A stretch of 64,000 nucleotides of DNA from an uncultured Cellvibrionales bacterium. GTDB lineage: Bacteria; Pseudomonadota; Gammaproteobacteria; Pseudomonadales; Dasaniaceae. Positions 1-8,161 of the stretch are shown here, one piece after another. The notes under the pieces are model-generated. The model was given only the letters and a program-made list of their open reading frames with translations, had not been told where the DNA came from and ran no database searches. Position numbers and translations under genes: made by a program. The stretch is from contig CAJVZD010000012.1 in NCBI GenBank assembly GCA_913019905.1, positions 62,001 through 126,000 on the forward strand, read 5' to 3'. The stretch's first letter is position 1. The number at the start of each line of letters is the position of its first letter.

Positions 1-59
1 GGTCTTGAAAACCAGCGAGGGTAATACCTCCTAGGGTTCAAATCCCTATCTCTCCGCCA
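1..59 (+). tRNA. tRNA-Ser(UGA), 3' part
   Basis: The first 59 bases are the 3' portion of a tRNA gene cut by the window edge. The anticodon loop reads cttgaaa, giving anticodon UGA. A long variable arm follows, then a T-arm with ggttcaaatcc, and an encoded CCA at 57-59. The long variable arm and the anticodon together indicate serine. The acceptor 5' strand and D-arm lie outside the window. Confidence 0.9.
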
Positions 60-508
60 TACAAGGCGAAAATAAAGGGCTGCAAGCAACGTCCTTGAAC
101 TACCCGCCATTTACCCACCACCTAATTCTTTGGGTGGTGGGTGATAACTCCTCACTCCCTCTTTTTCTCAACTACGCCTGAGTCTATCCCCCTAAAAAAA
201 GCTCCGTCACGAGCTATGCCAAGTCTTGAATAATCAATTATCCATAGACTGCCCGCAAGTAAAACTTAAATCGAAGTTAACAAGAAATGCCAACCTGGAA
301 TGCCAAGACATATAATATGCCACAAGCGTCTCCGGAATGGTTCGTTAGACCACTACAGGGACCAATTATTTAAGGTAGATGGGAAAAAGTGCAGCTAATT
401 CCGCCTATACACAAGAGTGTTGCCGTCTTCCGAACGTTTAGATTATAGTAGCCACAAAAAGGGCAGAAGGCCTATCTATACTCTGAATAAACAAAAAGGA
501 AACGTGAC
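60..508. other. Intergenic gap after tRNA-Ser, with one perfect inverted repeat
   Basis: No convincing gene is visible in this 450-base stretch. It holds a perfect 10-bp inverted repeat, acccaccacc at 113-122 and ggtggtgggt at 133-142, with a 10-base loop. This could be the terminator hairpin of the tRNA transcript, but the T-rich run begins only about 18 bases later, so it is not a textbook Rho-independent terminator. The monooxygenase gene after the gap has a good aagga ribosome site at about 495-500. Confidence 0.5.
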
Positions 509-1423
509 ATGAAAATCGGACTGATGCTCAACGACTCTGGTGACAAGAACAATTCACTCGACAATATGGTCGCCTTCGCCAAAGAGGCGGAAGCAAAAGG
601 CTTTCCGTCTTTGTGGATGGCACATATCTTCGGTTATGACGCCCTGACGGCGCTCGCCATTGTTGGCCGCGAAACGAGTACGATTGAGCTAGGGACGGCT
701 GTTATTTCGGTTTACCGACAACACCCTTTTGCCCTTGGCCAGCAGGCGCTTACGACACAGGCAGCGACTTCCGGCCGCCTCAATCTCGGCATTGGCCTTG
801 CACATCAGCCAGTCGTTGAAGGCATGTTTGGCATGTCGTTCGACAAACCCGCCCGTTATATGCGCGAGTTCCTTGAAATCTTAAACCCGGTCCTGAAAGG
901 TGAGGCCTCAAGTTTCTCTGGCGATTTGTTGACCGGACGCGGGTCAATGATTGTCGAAGAAGCAGCGAAACCAGTTAAGCTTTTTGTTGCGGCTCTTGGG
1001 CCTGTCATGCTCGATCTTTGCGGTAGGGAAGCCGATGGCACCGTGACATGGATGACCGGTAAGAAGACTATCGAGTCTCACATCCTGCCAAAGATGTCGA
1101 AAGCGGCCAGCGAAGCAGGCAAACCAGCGCCTCGCGTTATCGCCGGCTTTCCAATTTGTCTGACTAACGATGTCGATGGCACAAAAGACCTGATTTCCAA
1201 ATCCCTGACCGTGTACGGACAGCTGGCCAGCTACCGTGCCATGCTCGACCTTGAAGGCGCCGCTGGGCCGGCTGACATTGCCGTCGTCGGTGACGAAGCA
1301 GCTGTCGATGCGGAGCTTGAGCGTATTGCGGCCGCTGGTGTCACGGACTTTAATGCAGCCATCATTGCCAGTAATGATGAAGACCGTCAACGCACCATGG
1401 ACTATCTGGCCTCGAAGGTCTGA
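509..1423 (+). CDS. Luciferase-like (LLM class) flavin-dependent oxidoreductase
   Basis: This 304-residue protein matches the bacterial luciferase-like monooxygenase fold: an N-terminal MKIGLML strand, a SLWMAHIFGYDALTAL segment, a GTAV strand near residue 62, and GRLNLGIG near residue 90. The family uses reduced flavin (FMN or F420) to oxidise or reduce varied substrates in the cytoplasm. Many relatives are named F420-dependent, but most gammaproteobacteria do not make F420, so FMN is the safer guess. ATG at 509 is preceded by aaaagga at good spacing. The gene stands alone between two long gaps and is visibly richer in GC than the DNA around it, suggesting acquisition. The substrate cannot be told. 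Confidence 0.8.
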   Translation: MKIGLMLNDSGDKNNSLDNMVAFAKEAEAKGFPSLWMAHIFGYDALTALAIVGRETSTIELGTAVISVYRQHPFALGQQALTTQAATSGRLNLGIGLAHQPVVEGMFGMSFDKPARYMREFLEILNPVLKGEASSFSGDLLTGRGSMIVEEAAKPVKLFVAALGPVMLDLCGREADGTVTWMTGKKTIESHILPKMSKAASEAGKPAPRVIAGFPICLTNDVDGTKDLISKSLTVYGQLASYRAMLDLEGAAGPADIAVVGDEAAVDAELERIAAAGVTDFNAAIIASNDEDRQRTMDYLASKV

Positions 1424-1888
1424 CTTCACGTTGCATCCGCTTCCGGCATAGAAATCTCTTGTTGCTGCATCTCTTCGGGGCTCAGTTGCTTGCCTCTCTC
1501 GTGTCGCCTTCAAGCAACGTTTGCGACGTGAACGTGAACGTGAACGTGAACGTGAATGTGAACCGGCTAACAAGTTTTTCGAAGTCGGTCGTTACCGGCC
1601 CATTAATCATAGCCGGGCTCAATCGCGAAGCTATCACGGATAGTTTCATAAAAAGGAAAACGAACCCCTTGAGGAAACATTACTAAGGTTTATCTCAATT
1701 TTGAGATTCCTAGGAAGGTGAGGAGCGCGCATGAAACAAGCAGCTCCAAGTTTCTTCAATTGGGTTAGTGGGGTAACATAAGTAGATTGAGATAAATCGA
1801 AGCTATTAGCCCTTCCTTTCTACTCATTTGACGACTTATTGATGGCGAAAACTAGTTAGCGACATCGTTCCGGAGGCAGATAGTAAAT
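1424..1888. other. Intergenic gap containing a hexamer tandem repeat
   Basis: No gene with a plausible product is seen in this 465-base gap. Short open frames cross it, but one of them is built from the simple hexamer repeat at 1525-1562 and looks non-coding. The last 20 bases hold the cggagg ribosome site used by the following gene. Confidence 0.5.
1525..1562 (+). repeat. Hexanucleotide tandem repeat (aacgtg)n
   Basis: About six consecutive 6-bp units occur here: gacgtg, four copies of aacgtg, then aatgtg and the start of another unit. The array lies about 100 bases past the monooxygenase stop codon and is in no recognised gene. A pure short tandem repeat of this kind can vary in copy number by slippage. 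Confidence 0.9.
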
Positions 1889-2647
1889 ATGCCAGATATC
1901 GACGTAGTGGGGAAACCCGTGTTCTCCAGTTTGATACTTTTAACACTTCTTTCAATGGCTTTGAACGTTTATGCCGTTGACCCAATAAAAATAATTACCT
2001 ACACCGACTACCCCCCATATCTTTATCACGAAAACGGTCAACAAACTGGTTTGTACATACGCATTGTCGATCTTACCTTAGAGGCTCTAGGTCAACCCTA
2101 CACGGTCGAAGCACTGCCTTTTAAACGTGGACTTTACCAAGCGGCCGCAGGTGATGGCATTCTAATAGGTATCGTTAAAACTGACGAACGTATGGAGACA
2201 CTGGATTTCTCCGAGCCCTTTTACCAGGAGCGAATATCTGTTTTTTTCAATCGACAACGAGATCCCGCGATACAGTCGGTAGATAAACTGGACGGGCTAA
2301 GCATCGGCAAACTGTTGGGCTGGAGTTATGGGCCTGAATTTGATCAAGCCAAGACAAACAACCGCTTTTTCACTAAAGATGGTGAACTTGAATCGAATTT
2401 TTTTAACCTGACGAAAGGGAGGTTAGACGCTGTGATTCATACTGAACTGTCGTCCTTTTACATCCTGAATAAACTTGGGCTTAAAGACAAAGTATTTCTA
2501 GGTTCTGAACCCTTGGCATTGGCCAATATTTATATTGCAGTAAAGAAAGGTACTCACAAAGAACTGCTTGACCGAATTAATCAAAAATTAAGTGAGCCTG
2601 ACCACATAAAACAGATAAATTCACTCATTAGAAGCTACAAAGAATAG
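1889..2647 (+). CDS. Periplasmic solute-binding protein, family 3 (amino-acid-binding type)
   Basis: This 252-residue protein has an N-terminal hydrophobic export signal (about residues 10-29, likely cleaved after VYA) and then a family 3 extracellular solute-binding domain: YTDYPPYLY near the mature N-terminus, the LDFSEPFYQERISVFF segment near residue 110, and a GRLDAVIHTE segment near residue 180. Such proteins bind amino acids or similar small polar ligands in the periplasm. No permease or ATPase gene is adjacent, which is common for stand-alone members of this group in marine gammaproteobacteria, where the role is often unknown. ATG at 1889 follows a ggagg at 1872-1876, with a rather long 12-base spacer. 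Confidence 0.8.
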   Translation: MPDIDVVGKPVFSSLILLTLLSMALNVYAVDPIKIITYTDYPPYLYHENGQQTGLYIRIVDLTLEALGQPYTVEALPFKRGLYQAAAGDGILIGIVKTDERMETLDFSEPFYQERISVFFNRQRDPAIQSVDKLDGLSIGKLLGWSYGPEFDQAKTNNRFFTKDGELESNFFNLTKGRLDAVIHTELSSFYILNKLGLKDKVFLGSEPLALANIYIAVKKGTHKELLDRINQKLSEPDHIKQINSLIRSYKE

Positions 2648-2886
2648 TTAGCCATGATCGATTAACCATATACGACCGATTAACCATCTAAGTACTTTAG
2701 CCTCCTTATCTTCTCTCATTCGACCTTGTAAACTGACCGATTGCTAGGTATTGCACCTAACAACATTGCAGATGTACGTCTTTTCATAAAATTACCTGAC
2801 AATTGCCAAGCGCCCGCTTTTTACTGTAGATTAAGTCAAATAATAATTTTAGTCCTTCCCATACCCATTTCCCTTAGAGGTGATTC

Positions 2887-4296
2887 ATGGCCCAATCAGA
2901 AACAACCAGTTCTGCTAACTTTTTTCTCGACGGAAACTTTGCCCCTGTGGCCGAGGAGCGGGATGCCCTAGATATGGAGGTCAGGGGCACCATTCCAAAA
3001 GATCTGGCTGGCAATTTCTTGAGGGTTGGTCCAAACCCGGTACATATATTTGACGAAGCTGCGTATCACACCTTTGATGGCGACGGTATGATTCACGCCA
3101 TCGAGTTTGGTGATGGCCTGGCCCACTACCGCAATCGCTTTATACAAACTGATGGCTTCAAACTTGAACAAGAACGCGGCGACTGGATATACAAGGGTAT
3201 GAATTCGATGATGGACACAACGCCTTCGCGGGTTCCTGTTGGCGAGCCACGTAATAAGAACCTGGCAAACACGGCTTTTGCGTACCACAACAACACGCTC
3301 TATGCCACTCATGAACCGTCGAAACCCACCGCAATTCGATTGCCTGACCTCGAAACTATCGGAGCAGTAGACTTCGAAGGCAGGTTAAAGCATCCTTTTA
3401 CAGCGCACCCAAAAATCGATCAAAAAACGGGTGAGATGATGACGTTTGGCTATGCATTCCAGACACCCTATGTCCGTTACTCGGTCATCAATGCCTCGGG
3501 AGAGCTGGTTCACTCAACGCCGATCACCATCGAAAAGCCTGTATTTATGCACGACTTTGCTGTGACTGAAAAATATACGCTGTTTCTCGACTTCCCTATT
3601 ACACTCGATATTGAGCGCTTGATGGCCGGTGGTCCGGCGCTAGATTTTGAGCCAGAGCACGGCTCCCGCATTGGCGTCATGCCACGTTTTGGCACAGATT
3701 CAGATGTTCGCTGGTTTGAAGTAGAGACCGGTTCGGTCGTTCACACCGCTAACGCGTGGGACGAAGGAGACGAAATTGTTTTGCAGGCGTCACGGTCCAA
3801 AACTTCTGACATTGCAAGTGCTGGCTTGGACGCAGAGAACCTACAGGATACCCAAGGTCATCTATACCAGTGGCGCATCAATTTAAAAACCGGTGCGGTT
3901 GACGAGCAATTGCTGAGCGAAGTGAAATGTGATTTTACTCGCATTAACGACTCCTATGCCTGCCACAAAACGCGCTACGTGTACGCTGCAGTGTTTAATC
4001 CGACCCGGCCATTCACCTTTGACGGTGTGATGAAGTTTGACAACGACACAGAAACCGCAATCACCTTTGACTATGGCGATAACCGCTTTGGTGGGGAGGC
4101 CGTATTTGCGCCGAGGCTGGGCGCGCAAGCAGAGGATGACGGCTACCTGATCTGCTTTGTTCAAGATGAGAGACTGGGCCAAAGCGAGTGTTTGATCCTG
4201 GATGCGCAGGATATTGGCGCCGGTCCGGTAGCGACAATCCTTGTTCCTTACCGGGTTCCTTATGGCTTCCACGCCGGATGGGTAGGTGCCGCGTAA
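2887..4296 (+). CDS. Carotenoid cleavage oxygenase family protein (RPE65/CCD type)
   Basis: This 469-residue protein has the length and motifs of the carotenoid oxygenase family, seven-bladed beta-propeller enzymes that use a non-haem Fe(II) and O2 to split carotenoids, stilbenes or related alkenes. The four iron-binding histidines are all present: H174 in FTAHPK, H222 in FMHDFA, H286 in VVHTAN and H462 in YGFHAGW near the C-terminus. The N-terminal FLRVGPNP and FDGDGMIH motifs are also family signatures. A gagg ribosome site lies 6 bases before ATG 2887. No carotenoid synthesis genes are in the window, so the substrate may be taken up or may not be a carotenoid. GC content is above that of neighbouring core genes. 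Confidence 0.9.
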   Translation: MAQSETTSSANFFLDGNFAPVAEERDALDMEVRGTIPKDLAGNFLRVGPNPVHIFDEAAYHTFDGDGMIHAIEFGDGLAHYRNRFIQTDGFKLEQERGDWIYKGMNSMMDTTPSRVPVGEPRNKNLANTAFAYHNNTLYATHEPSKPTAIRLPDLETIGAVDFEGRLKHPFTAHPKIDQKTGEMMTFGYAFQTPYVRYSVINASGELVHSTPITIEKPVFMHDFAVTEKYTLFLDFPITLDIERLMAGGPALDFEPEHGSRIGVMPRFGTDSDVRWFEVETGSVVHTANAWDEGDEIVLQASRSKTSDIASAGLDAENLQDTQGHLYQWRINLKTGAVDEQLLSEVKCDFTRINDSYACHKTRYVYAAVFNPTRPFTFDGVMKFDNDTETAITFDYGDNRFGGEAVFAPRLGAQAEDDGYLICFVQDERLGQSECLILDAQDIGAGPVATILVPYRVPYGFHAGWVGAA

Positions 4297-4918
4297 GCCA
4301 TTTTCAGCGGCGCGTTATTCCAAATGCTATGTATTTGGATGATGCGCCAGTTACGATCGAACGTCCGGAATGATCTTTCTATATTTAGCAGCACTCATAT
4401 AGTTAACTGGTGTAGGCTGTCTACTCTTGAACGTGGCATCCCCTGGATTAACGATACGAGTCTTGGTGGTTGCAGGAATGCCGGAATTGACGTTTCTTTT
4501 GTACTTCCCACTTTGTCAGCTGGTCCAATACGCAAGTCCATTACGGGATACACTGCCTAATTGGGGCCCATCCACCCGTTGTAACCTCCAGCACACAAGG
4601 GATGGACAGGGCTAAAGGGTGCTTTAATAAGCACTTATATTATTGATAGCAAGGCGGACTTTCATTCCAGCAAATAGAACCCTTTCGCCAATAGCCATGG
4701 CAACCGCTAAGCACTGATTTGCTCGACTCACATTCAATGTTTTCGGAACAAAAAGACCCAAACGCAGTCGAATAGCGTACAAGTTGTAAGAACTTTTATC
4801 TGGAGTGTAATAATCCAGTAAATCAAATGCTGAATATACCTTGAAGTTCTTGATTTTGGCCCTTATATAGCTATTATGATACGCAATTACCCATGTGGAT
4901 AAACCACGGAGATATATG
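4297..4918. other. Intergenic gap with a single DnaA-box-like 9-mer
   Basis: No recognisable gene is seen in 620 bases; short open frames exist on both strands but resemble nothing known. A perfect DnaA-box 9-mer (ttatccaca on the minus strand) sits at 4894-4902, 17 bases before the YccA-type start. One such perfect match is about what chance gives in 64 kb, so no function is claimed. Confidence 0.4.
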
Positions 4919-5590
4919 ATGCAACAAAGCCCTATTTTTAATGCAACAAGTAGTGCGCAGTCGTCTGCCCTATCGACAAACAAAGTGTTACGTAACACCT
5001 ATATGCTGTTATCAATGACTCTCGTTTTTAGCGCCGTATGTGCCTCCATTGCAATGGCAATGGGCCTCGGCCATGGAACTGCATTGATACTCATGCTAGT
5101 TGGCTTTGGTCTATTGTTTGTCGTGAATCGCACAGCCGACTCCAGCAAAGGAATTATCGCGATATTTGCTTTCACTGGCGTGCTCGGTGCGTCGATCGGG
5201 CCCATGCTAAATCACTATCTCGCCATGCCGAATGGCTCTGCCCTCGTCATGCAAGCGCTGGGTGGTACAGCTCTCGTCTTTTTCGCTCTTTCAGGATACG
5301 TGTTAACAACACGAAAAGACTTCTCTTTTATGGGCGGTTTTTTAATGGTGGGGTTGTTAGTCATTGTCGTTGCTAGCATTGCCAATATCTTTTTCTCAAT
5401 CCCGGCTCTTTCCTTGGCAATTTCAGCAGCAGCTGTCCTAATTATGTCAGGCCTGATTTTGTTTGATACCAGCCGGATAATAAACGGCGGAGAGACAAAT
5501 TACATACGCGCTACTGTTGCACTGTATTTAGACATCTTCAATTTGTTTATTCATCTCCTGCACCTATTAGGTGTAATGGGAGACGACTGA
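4919..5590 (+). CDS. Bax inhibitor-1/YccA family inner-membrane protein
   Basis: The protein has about seven hydrophobic segments and the family's opening pattern, in which a short polar N-terminus ends in STNKVLRNTY and is followed directly by the first membrane span. Escherichia coli YccA belongs to this family and modulates the membrane protease FtsH; the family as a whole is linked to ion leak and stress protection. The frame opens earlier, at 4895, but ggag at 4908-4911 points to one of two adjacent ATGs (4916 or 4919); 4919 has the better 7-base spacer. The gene is single and closed by a strong terminator. Family assignment is firm; the exact role here is not. Confidence 0.85.
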   Translation: MQQSPIFNATSSAQSSALSTNKVLRNTYMLLSMTLVFSAVCASIAMAMGLGHGTALILMLVGFGLLFVVNRTADSSKGIIAIFAFTGVLGASIGPMLNHYLAMPNGSALVMQALGGTALVFFALSGYVLTTRKDFSFMGGFLMVGLLVIVVASIANIFFSIPALSLAISAAAVLIMSGLILFDTSRIINGGETNYIRATVALYLDIFNLFIHLLHLLGVMGDD

Positions 5591-5608
5591 TAACGTCCGT
5601 TTTGCTTG

Positions 5609-5645
5609 AAAAAGCCCCGATATTCTCGGGGCTTTTCTTTTTTTT
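5609..5645 (+). terminator. Rho-independent terminator after the YccA-type gene
   Basis: An 8-bp perfect GC-rich stem (agccccga at 5613-5620 and tcggggct at 5626-5633) with a 5-base loop is followed by a long T-rich run to 5645. The A-run before the stem could let it work in the opposite direction too, but both neighbouring genes are on the plus strand. Confidence 0.93.
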
Positions 5646-5662
5646 ACTATAGCAAATGTGTA

Positions 5663-6058
5663 ATGATGATTTTTTCTCTGCTAATACTTGGCGCACCCTA
5701 TTCGAGTCAGTCGGTGAAGACCGCGTTACGGTTTGCCAACGCTAGTATCGAAACGGGAAACAGCATTTATCGAATATTCTTTTATCACGAAGCCGTCAAC
5801 AGTGGGAACGAGCTGTTAACACCGCCGCAGGATGAAATTCATATTCCGAACGAGTGGCAAGCCATGGCTCGCGATAACAGCATTGATCTCGTTGTTTGCA
5901 TTGCCAGCGCTTTAAAGAGAGGGGTTCTGGATTCAACCGAGGCAGATCGCTATGAAAAGCCAGCCAGCAATCTTGCTCCAAACTTTAATCTTTCAGGCCT
6001 TGGTCAGCTAATTGATGCCTCCGTCAAATCTGATAGGCTTATTACGTTTGGCCCGTGA
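5663..6058 (+). CDS. tusD: Sulfurtransferase complex subunit TusD
   Basis: The 131-residue product matches TusD (DsrE family), part of the cytoplasmic TusBCD complex that passes persulfide sulfur from TusA to TusE during 2-thiolation of U34 in tRNA. The active cysteine is C79 in the LVVCIASALKRG motif, at the expected place (C78 in E. coli). The open frame begins further upstream, inside the terminator, but homology starts at the paired ATGs at 5663/5666 (MMIFSLLILGAPY), so 5663 is used; no strong ribosome site is visible. It is the first gene of tusDCBE-ybiB. Confidence 0.9.
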   Translation: MMIFSLLILGAPYSSQSVKTALRFANASIETGNSIYRIFFYHEAVNSGNELLTPPQDEIHIPNEWQAMARDNSIDLVVCIASALKRGVLDSTEADRYEKPASNLAPNFNLSGLGQLIDASVKSDRLITFGP

Positions 6059-6069
6059 CGAGCGCTACC

Positions 6070-6426
6070 ATGAAAAGAATACTCATCATCTGTCGAAAAC
6101 CACCCTATGGCACTTCGCTTTCTAGGGAAGCGATCGACATCGCATTAGCCTGTGCGGCGTTCGAACAGGATATGACGCTTTTGTTTCTGGACGATGGTGT
6201 TTTTCAATTAGTCAAAGACCAGCAAGCCGACTCTATCAACTGTAAAAATCACGGCAAGGTATTGTCGGCTTTGCCGTTATACGAAGTGGATCAGATTTTT
6301 GTGGATTGCCAATCAATGAGTAAGCGACTAATCACTGCCGATGATCTCGTTGTTCCCGTTGAAAATCTATCGAGCGAAGATATCAGTGCATTGATGCAAA
6401 AATCAGATGTGATTTTCAATTTTTGA
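6070..6426 (+). CDS. tusC: Sulfurtransferase complex subunit TusC
   Basis: The 118-residue DsrF-like protein aligns over its whole length with E. coli TusC (119 residues), including the N-terminal MKRIL strand, an FLDDGVFQL segment near residue 42 and the C-terminal SDVIFNF end. TusC is a structural member of the TusBCD heterohexamer and has no catalytic cysteine of its own. A GTG at 6055 overlaps the tusD stop codon and would add five residues; ATG 6070 is chosen because homologues start MKRI. Confidence 0.9.
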   Translation: MKRILIICRKPPYGTSLSREAIDIALACAAFEQDMTLLFLDDGVFQLVKDQQADSINCKNHGKVLSALPLYEVDQIFVDCQSMSKRLITADDLVVPVENLSSEDISALMQKSDVIFNF

Positions 6427-6471
6427 TAGACCAGTCTAAGACTCTTTTCTAGCAAAACGCGACCGGAGATT

Positions 6472-6771
6472 ATGATTTTACACACAGTCAACAAATCGCC
6501 CTATTCCAATAGCAGTTTAAACGATTGCATAAGACGATGTTCCGATTCCGATTCTATCTTGTTAATCGAAGATGGGGTTTATGCATGTCAACGCGATGCG
6601 GACTTTTCAGATTCACTGGCTAACAACTCCCATATCAGTTTCTATGCACTAGAGGCAGACATTAGAGCAAGAGGCCTTGTTGGAAAATTACACAAAGCGG
6701 TTCAAGTTATTGACGACTGTACGTTTGTCGATCTATGCATTCGACATAAAAGCGTTCAAAGCTGGTTCTAA
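6472..6771 (+). CDS. tusB: Sulfurtransferase complex subunit TusB
   Basis: The 99-residue DsrH-family protein matches TusB: it starts MILHTVNKSPY, has LLIEDGVYA near residue 30, YALEADIRARGL near residue 58, and ends in the conserved pattern DFV-L---H-SVQSWF. It completes the TusBCD ring that relays sulfur to TusE for tRNA 2-thiouridine formation by MnmA. Its stop codon overlaps the tusE start (taatg), suggesting translational coupling. Confidence 0.9.
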   Translation: MILHTVNKSPYSNSSLNDCIRRCSDSDSILLIEDGVYACQRDADFSDSLANNSHISFYALEADIRARGLVGKLHKAVQVIDDCTFVDLCIRHKSVQSWF

Positions 6772-7115
6772 TGGGCACAGATACCAACCCCAATTTAACC
6801 AAAGGTTCTATTTCCTTAGATCGCGAAGGTTTTTTATTAAACCTACAAGACTGGAGTCAATCCGTTGCAGAGGTAATTGCCCAGGGTGAAAACATCACTT
6901 TGACTGAGAGCCACTGGGAGATAGTTTTTTTATTGAGGCAATTTTACGATGAGTTCGACCTTTCTCCGGCAATGCGACCCTTAGTAAAATATGTTAAACA
7001 GCACCTGGGAACGGACAAAGGTAACAGTATTTATTTGTTAACACTGTTTCCCGGGAGCCCAGCAAAAATAGCCAGTAAAATTGCCGGCCTGCCTAAACCC
7101 GAAAACTGCCTGTAA
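6771..7115 (+). CDS. tusE: TusE/DsrC family sulfur carrier protein
   Basis: This 114-residue protein ends in GLPKPENCL; the next-to-last cysteine (C113) is the sulfur-carrying residue of TusE. Unlike sulfite-reductase-associated DsrC it lacks the second conserved cysteine about ten residues upstream, so the tRNA thiolation role fits better than sulfite reduction. TusE accepts sulfur from TusD and hands it to the MnmA-tRNA complex. Its ATG overlaps the tusB stop codon, making it the last tus gene of the operon. Confidence 0.92.
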   Translation: MGTDTNPNLTKGSISLDREGFLLNLQDWSQSVAEVIAQGENITLTESHWEIVFLLRQFYDEFDLSPAMRPLVKYVKQHLGTDKGNSIYLLTLFPGSPAKIASKIAGLPKPENCL

Positions 7116-7124
7116 AGAATCGTT

Positions 7125-8150
7125 ATGTCCAACAGCTACAATACAAAACTGAAAGCTAGCAAGGAAAACGAACACCCTTTTGCCGTGTACGTTCGTATTC
7201 TGGGTAAAGGGAAAACCGGCTCGCGTTCTCTAAACCGGCAAGAAGCATTTAGCGCCATGCAGATGATACTGGCGGGCCAAACCACAGATGTCCAATTAGG
7301 TGCATTTCTTATGCTCCTCCGAGTCAAGGAAGAAAGCCACGAAGAACTAGCCGGGTTCGTCGACGCCGTACGCGCACGAATTGACTTAACAACATCCATC
7401 CACGTGGATTTAGATTGGTCAAGTTATGCGGGTAAAAAACGACAACTACCGTGGTTTATATTAAGTGCTCTATTACTTGCTGATAATGGCGTCCGAGTCT
7501 TTATGCATGGCGCTAATGGTCATACACAAGGCCGGCTCTATACGGAATTAGTTCTCCAACAATTAAACATTCCCGTTGCCACAGATCTGGTTGAGGTTCA
7601 AAAACAACTTGATACAACGCAGTTTTCATTTATGCCTTTAAACTATTTGTGTCCAGAATTGCAAAACATCATCGATTTACGCGCAGAATTTGGCTTACGC
7701 TCTCCGGTAAATACACTCTCGCGATTGATAAACCCACTCTTGGCTGAGCACTCCTTGCAAAGCGTTTTTCATCCGAGCTATGGCGATACACACCAGCGCG
7801 CCGCTGAACTCTTAGGTCAGACCCATTCCGCTGTGTTCAAAGGTGAAGGCGGTGAAATTGAAAGAAAGCCGGAAGCAAGCTGTTTGGTTAAGATGGTTCG
7901 GCAAGGACAAACAACTGATGAACTGTGGGACAAACTCATAGACGGTCGCCAGGACAAGCCCAGTTCGCTCAACACACAGGAGTTAGTCGACGTGTGGCGC
8001 GGCACAGCAGACAATCAGTACGGAAAACTGGCGATCATCGGCACTGCAGCCATAGCCCTAAAGCTAATGAACAAAATTGACAGCAAGATGGAAGCCTTAA
8101 AATTAGCCGATCAGCTCTGGAATCAGAGAAATAAGAACCGACTCAATTAA
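7125..8150 (+). CDS. ybiB: YbiB/TrpD2 family protein (anthranilate phosphoribosyltransferase-like)
   Basis: The 341-residue protein belongs to the glycosyltransferase family 3 fold of TrpD but is closer to E. coli YbiB (TrpD2), a DNA-binding protein without shown phosphoribosyltransferase activity. Visible family features are the N-terminal helical domain with QEAFSAMQMILAG and LGAFLMLLRVKEE, and FRLR-type region residues RAEFGLRSPVNTLSRLINP near 190. The normal TrpD PRPP loop (GTGGD) is replaced by HGANGHTQGR near residue 128. It starts 9 bases after tusE, so it is probably co-transcribed with tus. The link between the two is unexplained; a role in nucleic-acid metabolism is an inference. 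Confidence 0.78.
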   Translation: MSNSYNTKLKASKENEHPFAVYVRILGKGKTGSRSLNRQEAFSAMQMILAGQTTDVQLGAFLMLLRVKEESHEELAGFVDAVRARIDLTTSIHVDLDWSSYAGKKRQLPWFILSALLLADNGVRVFMHGANGHTQGRLYTELVLQQLNIPVATDLVEVQKQLDTTQFSFMPLNYLCPELQNIIDLRAEFGLRSPVNTLSRLINPLLAEHSLQSVFHPSYGDTHQRAAELLGQTHSAVFKGEGGEIERKPEASCLVKMVRQGQTTDELWDKLIDGRQDKPSSLNTQELVDVWRGTADNQYGKLAIIGTAAIALKLMNKIDSKMEALKLADQLWNQRNKNRLN

Positions 8151-8161
8151 CTGTTCACACT

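Noticed and set aside
944..1573. 209-codon minus-strand frame opposite the monooxygenase
   Set aside because: It is antisense to a well supported gene and begins with an Arg/Ser run created by the hexamer repeat.
1459..1686. 75-codon frame with a repeated VNVNVN stretch
   Set aside because: The stretch is only the translated hexamer repeat; no ribosome site or homology is seen.
4894..4902. Perfect DnaA box just upstream of the YccA-type gene
   Set aside because: A single 9-mer match is close to chance in 64 kb and has no neighbours.
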